Part shown: one piece after another, positions 56,796 through 64,000 of the stretch | How the letters are laid out: every line of letters starts with the position of its first letter | How positions within the stretch are numbered: the stretch's first letter is position 1 | NCBI GenBank assembly: GCA_021018995.1 | Contig: CM037586.1 | Span: forward strand, 151,756,060 to 151,820,059 | Direction of reading: 5' to 3' | DNA from: Chloranthus sessilifolius | Taxonomy: Eukaryota > Streptophyta > Magnoliopsida > Chloranthales > Chloranthaceae | DNA length: 64,000 nt | Translations under genes and position numbers: made by a program | Notes under the pieces: generated by a model | What the model saw: only the letters and a program-made list of their open reading frames with translations | Told to the model about the DNA's origin: nothing | Databases searched by the model: none

Positions 56796-59700
56796 ATGGG
56801 AGGTAGTAGAACGGTTCAGGTTTCGGGTTTCCCTTCACATGTATCGGCCGAAGGAGTTAAAGAGTTTATCGAGGAACGTATCGGTGAGGGGACTGTTTAT
56901 GCACTTAAGATCAGACAGCCAAAGGTCAAGAAGCCAAGATCAAAAGCTTTTGCAGTTGTCCAATTCACAACAAAGTCTCATGCTAATGATATAACCTCTC
57001 TGGGGCAGCAGGGAAATCTAAAATATGGGATCTATAGTCTGAAGGTTTATGAAGTGGAGCGTGACATCGTGCCAAAGCCAAGGACCTCGATGTTTAGTTT
57101 GGAACGTACATTTATGCATTTTGGTTGTTTGGTCTCGAAAGAAAGGTTTTACGTACTCTGGGATGGGTGGGTGGTCAAAGCCAACTTCGGGTTTGGTCTA
57201 CGGAAAATGTACTTCTTTCTATCATGTTCCGGTGTTTCATATAAGCTTGAACTTTCTTATGAAGATATTTGGCAAATCCAGCTACGTTGTCCACGCAATG
57301 AAGCTACACGGTTTCTCCTGATTCAGGTTAACTTCTTTATATTGGTTTTTCGAATTACTTTATTTTATATTGTTCCCTCTTTGTTTTTTTTTCCTGTGTC
57401 ATAGAAAATAAATTTTGTAAGGAAAGGTTTTATGTGTGGATATTCTGAACAAATCAATGCTCTTAGGAATTAGGATAATATCGTTTATCTATTTCCATGT
57501 GAAAGCATGATTATGAACTAGTAAATTGAGCGGCAAAAAATCGAAATATCTCATAAATATTAGTTGAAAAAGAACATAATTCAAATATGAATTGTATTGG
57601 GTACATGAGCCGTGTACCTTGGGATATGCACAGGTTTCCAAAATCTACGGTGGTACACTTTTGATCATGCAAACAGACTGAGATTGGTCCATGTATAACC
57701 GACTGTACGTATGCTTGGGTTCCTACTACAAGTTTTTCAAATATAATTGTCGTCAGGAAAATGATCATATAACTCGAGTCATGGAGGGAATCGGGCATCC
57801 ACCTGCTGCATGCTAGAGATGCAACCACAGCTGAGTCTCGTGACTTAAGTCAAATGATCATTACCCTTGTCGTTAACCAATTTTTATTTTTGAATTTAAT
57901 AATAAGCATCATAACATATTTTTTACATTATAGGTGCAAGCTGCTCCTCGGATTTATAAGAGGCCTCTACGCAGTTCAATAAATGTATATGAAGATCCTC
58001 TTTTAAACTACTTTATGGATACCCCAGATGATCAGTGGGTGAGAACAACAGATTTCACTCCATCATGTTCTATAGGGCAATCTTCTACCTTGTGTTTGGA
58101 GGTTCCCTTCAACTGTGATCTTCCCGATATCCAGGAAAACTTTTTTCACTTTCTAGAAGATGCAGGTCGATTTGTATTGGAGAGTGGTTATTCTTATTCA
58201 CACAACTTGCATCTGGTCCCCATTGTTGAGCCTCGTCGTATTGAGCTGCCATATAAAATCTTGTTCAAGATAAATTATTTGGTTCAAAATGGGTTCCTTG
58301 TCGGGCCAACGCTCGATGATGAATTTTTTAGCTTGGTTGATCCCAGTACGAAACCAATTGCTCATATAGAACATGCCCTGGAAGGCCTTTCTCGTTTAAA
58401 AGACTGCTGCTTTGAGCCTGCCAAGTGGCTTCGTGAGCAGTACAGTGAATACCAAACATCGAAACATCTTCTTAAGTCTCCCACTATTTCGTTGGAGCCT
58501 AGCTTGGTTTATGTTCACAGGGCTCAAGTGACGCCTTCTAAAATATACTTCTATGGACCAGAGGTCAACATGTCCAATCGTGTCTTACGTAATTATCCTG
58601 AAGATATTGATAATTTTATCCGGGTTTCCTTTGTCGACGAAGACTGTGACAAAATCCGATCAACGGATTTAGTACCACGTACAGGTTCTACTGATGATGA
58701 AAAGTATACTGATATTTACACAAGAATACTTTCTACTTTGAGAAGTGGCATAGTCTTCGGAGATAAAAAGTTTGATTTCCTAGCATTCTCTTCAAGTCAA
58801 TTACGGGATAATTCTGCGTGGTTTTTTGCTTCAAGAAGTGGACTTAATGCAGCTGATATCAGAGAGTGGATGGGTGACTTCCGTGAGATAAAAAACGTGG
58901 CTAAATACGCAGCTAGACTGGGTCAATCTTTTGGTTCATCCAAAGAAACTTTGAGCATCGGTAGGCACGATATTGAAATTATTCCCGATATAGAAAACAT
59001 AGAGAATGGCATAAAGTATGTTTTCTCGGATGGAATCGGGAAAATTTCTGCTAATCTTGCAAGAAAAGTGGCAAGGAAATTGGCCGTTAGAGGTCCAACA
59101 CCATCTGCTTTCCAAATTAGATACGGTGGATACAAAGGTGTTGTGGCGGTGGATCCAACATTGGAGGAATTGAAATTATCTTTAAGAAACAGCATGTGTA
59201 AGTTTCCATCTGAGAACATGAAACTTGATGTCTTGGCATGGAGCAAATATCAACCTTGTTTCCTTAATCGCCAGATAATTACTCTTTTGTCAACACTTGG
59301 AGTTGGAGATGATGCCTTTGAAATGAAGCAAAAAGAAGCTGTAGATCAACTGGACACAATTTTAACAGATCCAGTGAGGGCACAGGAAGCCCTTGAGATG
59401 ATGTCTCCTGGGGAGAACACCAAAGTTCTTAAAGAAATGCTGATGTGTGGTTATAAGCCTGATGCTGAGCCATTCCTTTCGATAATGCTGCAGACCTTTC
59501 GGGCATCAAAGCTATTGGAATTAAGAACTAGAACTAGAATTTTTATTCAGAATGGAAGATCGTTGATGGGATGCCTCGATGAAACTGGAACCTTGGAATA
59601 TGGGCAGGTCTTTGTGCAGATTTCTCGTATTGAACGCAGAAAATCCTTAGAAAATGGCCTCTTTAATTTCGGTAGAAGTGAGCCAGATATGCGTACTCAT

Positions 59701-62700
59701 GTGGTGGAGGGGACAGTTATTGTTGCGAAAAACCCGTGCCTCCATCCGGGCGATGTGCGTATTTTGACCGCTGTTGATGTACCAGCTTTACACCATATGG
59801 TCGATTGTGTTGTTTTTCCACAGAAAGGAAAAAGGTCAGATATCCTTTTTACCCCACTCTTGTATTTTACTGTTTGAAACTTTGAATCTACTGTTATAGC
59901 TAAATGCTTCTCGGCCAGACACCATTTCAATTTATTAGGAAGGCGTATTTACCATAAAAATGTCTGTTTCTTGGTTACTGTTCCTGCATTTGTTTTATCA
60001 ATGTTGTAATTGGAGACAGTTCTCACATTCTGTTTTCCACATCGTTTCTCATTCTCAGTTTGGTGAAAATGTATTTATAAGAGCTGTAGTAAATTAAATT
60101 TCATGCAAATAGTGTCCTGTACACCCAACCGCCATAATAACTTACAAGAATTTTTACGGATCAAATGCCCATAATTCCTTTCATCTTGGTTCAATTTTAT
60201 TTGTCAAACTGGGAAGAAAGCAATGTTGATGAATTTTGTCCATACTAAATGAGTTAAGTTCTAGAAGGTTAGTTCACTTTTAATTTAGTGCATAACATGA
60301 CAATAAGCATGCTTGTTATCCCAGAAAAATGAGCCAAAATTGATCCTAAAACTCTTAACAAAAGCTTTTACAACTATGAAATTTTCTAATATTAGTTGGT
60401 GACAAATTGGAATTTTGTTTTAGAACTTATCTAGATGCCTTCCCTCTTCTAAAAATACCTAAACTAGAAAATAAACCAATTTCTTCTTAATAAATATATC
60501 AGCATTCTTTTAAGATAATAGAGTTTTGAGGTTCAAAAATATCAAACAACACATGCTGATAGAGTACATTCATCATCTTTTCATATTATAAAACAACTGC
60601 CAGTATGTCTTATAATCCGTCGGGGAAGAAACTGGCATCCTCGAAACAATGAGGAAGAGAGTCACTTTGGTTCAAATGCTAGACCTTGCCAAATGATCCA
60701 ATCATCTCCCAGTAAGGGGAGATGGTTCAGGAGCTCTTTTTTAAATCATTGGCAAGTTGAGCATCAATGACACTCAACTTGAAAGGGAGGGTTAAAGATT
60801 TAATGTATTGAGAAATATGTGTTAGTGAATAACACTAGATACACATAGTATGAGAGATGTGCATAGTGGGTTTTAGTCACACATAGGGTAGAAATGTAAC
60901 AGGTTATAGGTCTCTTTGTAGCCCTCTATATAAAGGGCCTCTCTCTTGTAACACAAATCGCCTTAATAAGCCAAAATGTATTCTTTTATTGTGTACTCTC
61001 TTCTTCTTCTTCTTCCTCGGGAGGTGCACAGTCAATTATGAGCATGCAAATCAGTGAAAGTACACTGTTGACCTTTCACTGCTTTTGGCGCTCAAAAACA
61101 TCTTTCCACCTTACAAAGTTTGACGGAGGGAAATTGACCTGAGCACTGCTGGTGCTGATCCAGTACCTCTAAAACCAACTTTTCTTTTATTCTATTTTAA
61201 GTTTCCCCATGTAGCCAATGTAAAACCTTTGATCATCAAATTGGAAGTGTATAACTTGTCGGCAAAAGTGAGCAACTAATAAAAAAGTGTGCATTTCAAT
61301 ATCTATAGACGAGAGAAGAAAGTTCTCAAATGTTGATTCAATACTATGATCACTCACATCTCTGGGAATTACGCTAAAGCTATTTTCTCACCTGAGAAAA
61401 CTCAGATCTCAAGTTTTGCACATTTTTAATCTGGTAAAAAACTATAATCACATGCCCATATATTCCTTGTTATGGGAAGGGACATGCTACATAATTACAT
61501 ATACTATATGTGAACAAAGAGTTCGATCATGGAAGTTACTGATCTGTGGGACTGCAGGCTATAGGCTGGGATCCATGTTACACAGGTGAAACCAAGTTGA
61601 TTTAGCCGGACTGTTGGGATTGCAGCTTGTATTCTATTGATGGTATTGATCGATAGTTTGGACTGCACCCCTGATTTTTTATTTTTTTTAGGGTTACCAA
61701 AGGTAATTTTATAATTTAGCCCCTTTGGACTTTTAGTTCTTTCATACAGAATATATGACCTTGTTTCTGGTTAGGGTTCCATACTGAAAGACTTAATTCA
61801 TTAAAGGTAGGTGAGGCTGAGAGCTTGCAAGCCTAGTTTTACTAGTTTTTACTAGAAAATAGTGAAAGGATCTCATCATAGTCTTTGGACGTAGGGCATA
61901 TTGCCGGAACACATAAATTTGTTTGTGTTCATTATTTTCTTTATTGCTTTCTTTGACTCGAATCCGTTTGCTTCTTTTTTGCATCTCCATATAGTAATAA
62001 CTCTCTCTCTCTCTAATTCAAAAGCAGTATTAATGTTGTGTATTTTCTTATTTTTCCAAATAAATTTCCTCTAGTCCTCACTTGAAATCAAAACTTATTG
62101 TTAATGTTATTTGTACTGTGATTTCAGACCCCATCCAGATGAGTGTTCGGGAAGTGATTTGGACGGGGATATATACTTTGTGAGTTGGGATGCTGCATTG
62201 ATTCCACCTCGTCATGTGGACCCTATGCACTACATCAAAGCACCAATGAAGATCCTCGATCATGAGGTTTCAGTTGAGGTATTCTGCTTCCACTTTATGG
62301 CATTTTTTAAGAAATGTGCAAATAATTCAACTTTATTTGTCTTACACTCATTAATTGTTAAAAAGACCAATTGACCATTCATAGTTTCTTGGTCTTACAC
62401 TTGTCATTAATAAGAGTATCAATGTTGTAAGATGTACCTGAAACCATTTATCAAACTGCTCAGTGTTGCCCAAAATGGCATTTGATATAAAAGACCTTGA
62501 TGCTACGCAACAAGGACACTTCAATTTTCAAAATATTGCTCTGTCCAACTTGCATGTTGGAACATTTTTAACACATCTATTAGGCTAAATGCTAAATTTT
62601 GTTATTTTTCTCTTATTTTCTAGTTAGCTTTAGCATGTTTCTATTTATCTGAAAAAAAATTTACGTGTTATACATGTATATGAATTAATGCTGGAATATG

Positions 62701-64000
62701 ACATGTCCATCTATTTTTATGCTTCCATATACTTAACTTTGTGTTTTAAGTCTTAAGACAAAAATACTACTTTAGCCATCTATTATAGTGAAAACTCACT
62801 TCTGCTGTAGGCATGGGTTAATAGATGTAAAAATATATCTATCCACTTCATTATATTATTTTGCAGACACATCAGCTCCTCTTGTTACACTAGGTCCCTA
62901 CCATGGGTCAAAATATCGTCTGATACCGATACGTATCGTCTGATACGTATTGGTTTTGGACCTCACCGATACTGTACATTCAAGGTACCGTATTGGTGCT
63001 TCCCATACAAAAACTCAAAATTCCGAATGATACATTCCAATGTATCGTCCGGAACCGATACGTATCGGTTTTTTGAATTTTTAACCCATGGTCCCTACAT
63101 GTAACTCCTATGCATTTAAATTTCCCGATCAAGAAATGAATGCCAAATGGGTCAACATTGCTTGTCCTAAATATCATGTGAAAAGAAATGATTGGCATGT
63201 ACCAATCCTAATTTCTCTAACCCATCAGATTGATGAAATGGACTTCTAAAGGCCCATGATCAGTTTGTAAAAGGATGAAAATTGAGATTAGGGATGGTTC
63301 TTTGATTCATTTCTGGCATGATACTTGGGCATGTGAAGAGAGTTTAGCAACGGCTTTACCTTTGATGTACTCTCTAGCAAGAAACAAAGAAGCTATTACT
63401 GGGACAATTCCAATGGGGGCCAGTGGTATCTGATGTTGAGAAGAGGCACTGTAGTCAGTGAAGCCGGCAAAATTAATCGCCTACTAGTTACTCTCAAAGA
63501 CTTCCATCTTAGCAGCTCCTCCTGTGATAGATGAGTTTGAAAATGGTGAAACAGTGATGCTAGTGTCCCTTTTATTGGTGTCTTGGGGGCCTCACCTCTC
63601 GCAAGTGCCCTCTTGGATGGCTGTTTTCTTTCATCTTTTTTCAAGTTTTTCATTAATATACAACCTTTCTCAAACAAAAAGAATGCCTTTTTATTAGTGT
63701 AAATATGGCCTATGCTTGGAAAAAAGCAAAATTTCATTAGAGCAAAGACTAAAGTTGCTCTAGAAAGTGGTAGCTTGTTCTACAAATGATTGTTTGTTTC
63801 TTCTGCAACATAAGGATGTGGAGGAGTATTTCACAAACTATATGGTCAACGACAGCTTAGGAGTCATTGCAAATGCCCACACCGCCTTCGCTGATAAGGA
63901 GTTTCTCAAGGCAGAGAGTCGCACCTGCTTGGAGCTTGCACATCTATTCTCCATCGCTGTTGACTTCAACAAGACCGGTGTGCCAGCTGCAATTCCCCCC
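56796..64000 (+). CDS. RDR1: RNA-dependent RNA polymerase 1 (RDR1), 3' end beyond the window
   Basis: Exons 56796-57326, 57934-59834, 62128-62278 and 63815-64000 (cut by the edge) join in frame through GT-AG introns to give 923 residues. Arabidopsis RDR1 is about 1100, so some 180 are outside. The enzyme copies aberrant or viral RNA into double-stranded RNA for DCL proteins, supporting siRNA production and antiviral defence. Residues 1-100 form the RRM-like N-terminus (TVQVSGFPSHVS…). The family core follows: TPDDQWVRTTDF, GPEVNMSNRVLRNY, FLAFSSSQLRDNSAWFFASR, YVFSDGIGKIS, QIRYGGYKGVV and MSPGENTKVLKEMLMCGYKP. The catalytic aspartate motif is DLDGD at 821-825, formed just after the exon 2/3 join. 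The match to plant RDR1, rather than RDR2 or RDR6, is close throughout. The start ATG has G at +4. RDR1 is typically induced by salicylic acid and virus; nothing here proves that. The exon 2 donor (AAG|GTCAGA) is non-consensus but required by frame. Confidence 0.95.
57753..57868. mobile_element. Small MITE relic in RDR1 intron 1
   Basis: Imperfect inverted ends: AAAATGATCATATAACTCGA on the left and GACTTAAGTCAAATGATCAT on the right. The terminal motif AAATGATCATATGACTCGAG also begins the duplicated unit in JMJ24 intron 7 (12803, 12958), so both derive from one family. Target duplication not resolved. Confidence 0.5.
60600..61170 (+). mobile_element. 3'-end relic of a copia-type LTR element in RDR1 intron 2
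   Basis: RNase-H-end-like coding debris (about 60600-60780) leads to a purine tract (CTTGAAAGGGAGGG, about 60778-60791). An LTR-like stretch follows with a TATATAAAGGGCC box (about 60939) and a CTTCTTCTTCTTCTT leader near 61001. The upstream part and the second LTR are missing; limits are approximate. It is a fossil with many interruptions. The rest of intron 2 (59835-62127) shows no gene. Confidence 0.45.
62902..63090. mobile_element. hAT-type MITE with palindromic GATACGTATC core, copy 2 (RDR1 intron 3)
   Basis: 189 bp with ends CATGGGTCAAAAT / TTTTTAACCCATG and a perfect 8-bp duplication GTCCCTAC (62894-62901 and 63091-63098). Interior palindromes CCGATACGTATCGG-like and GGTACC-centred match copy 1 at 28021-28251. 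No coding capacity. Confidence 0.88.
63262..63690 (+). pseudogene. LINE ORF2 scrap in RDR1 intron 3
   Basis: A + frame encodes IRDGSLIHFWHDTWACEESL and ALPLMYSLARNKEAITG, the post-RT segment of plant LINE ORF2 (usual form GNG..IRFWHD.W). It is followed by a jump to a 3'-end-like text TTTCATTAATATACAACCTT and AAAC runs. Most of the element is missing and the frame has stops. It ends about 125 bases before exon 4. Confidence 0.65.

Noticed and set aside
59697-59930. Antisense open frame over RDR1 exon 2
   Set aside because: It is a shadow of the strongly conserved RDR1 coding frame.
1-64000. tRNA or rRNA genes
   Set aside because: No cloverleaf or rRNA text was seen. The tRNA-Met-like strings are retroelement primer sites.

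Overview
This is nuclear DNA from a flowering plant. It holds two spliced plant silencing genes, both on the + strand: a JMJ24-type JmjC/WRC/RING protein and an RDR1-type RNA-dependent RNA polymerase. Around and inside them lie plant L1-type LINEs, Ty1/copia and Ty3/gypsy LTR elements primed by initiator tRNA-Met, and several MITE families. The very large transposon-filled introns suggest a big-genome, possibly woody or magnoliid lineage, but I cannot name the species.

Layout. 1-1796: upstream region and probable 5' leader intron. 1797-40493: the JMJ24-like gene. I reconstruct 13 coding exons from splice sites, reading frame and family similarity. They sum to 2925 nt (974 codons plus stop) with consistent phases throughout. 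Three introns are giants. Intron 6 (4459-12144) holds a 5'-truncated LINE split by a 2.6-kb solo LTR. Intron 10 (14177-20694) holds a LINE scrap, an array of stem-loops in pyrimidine tracts, a Ty3 solo LTR and a MITE. Intron 12 (20977-40393, 19.4 kb) holds a foldback MITE, a long direct-repeat pair and two nested Ty3/gypsy elements. 40494-56795: AT-rich intergenic DNA with a copia gag relic, a nearly whole Ty1/copia element (50444-55279) and foldback repeats. 56796-64000: RDR1, with four exons visible and the last cut by the window edge. Its introns carry MITEs, an LTR relic and a LINE scrap.

How it fits together. Both host genes belong to the machinery that controls transposons. RDR1 makes double-stranded RNA for siRNA production. 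JMJ24 is a JmjC-fold RING protein reported to act on the CMT3/DNA-methylation side. The copy here lacks two of the three iron ligands, so a non-demethylase role is expected. A silencing gene interrupted by about 19 kb of silenced-type repeats before its last 32 codons recalls the known IBM1 case, where transcription through intronic heterochromatin is itself regulated.

Most distinctive observations: a hAT-type MITE family with a palindromic GATACGTATC core and perfect 8-bp target duplications (one copy in RDR1 intron 3); a ~420-bp foldback ending about 170 bp upstream of the RDR1 start codon; an eight-unit stem-loop array in JMJ24 intron 10; and a copia element with non-TG/CA termini and a minisatellite in its LTRs.
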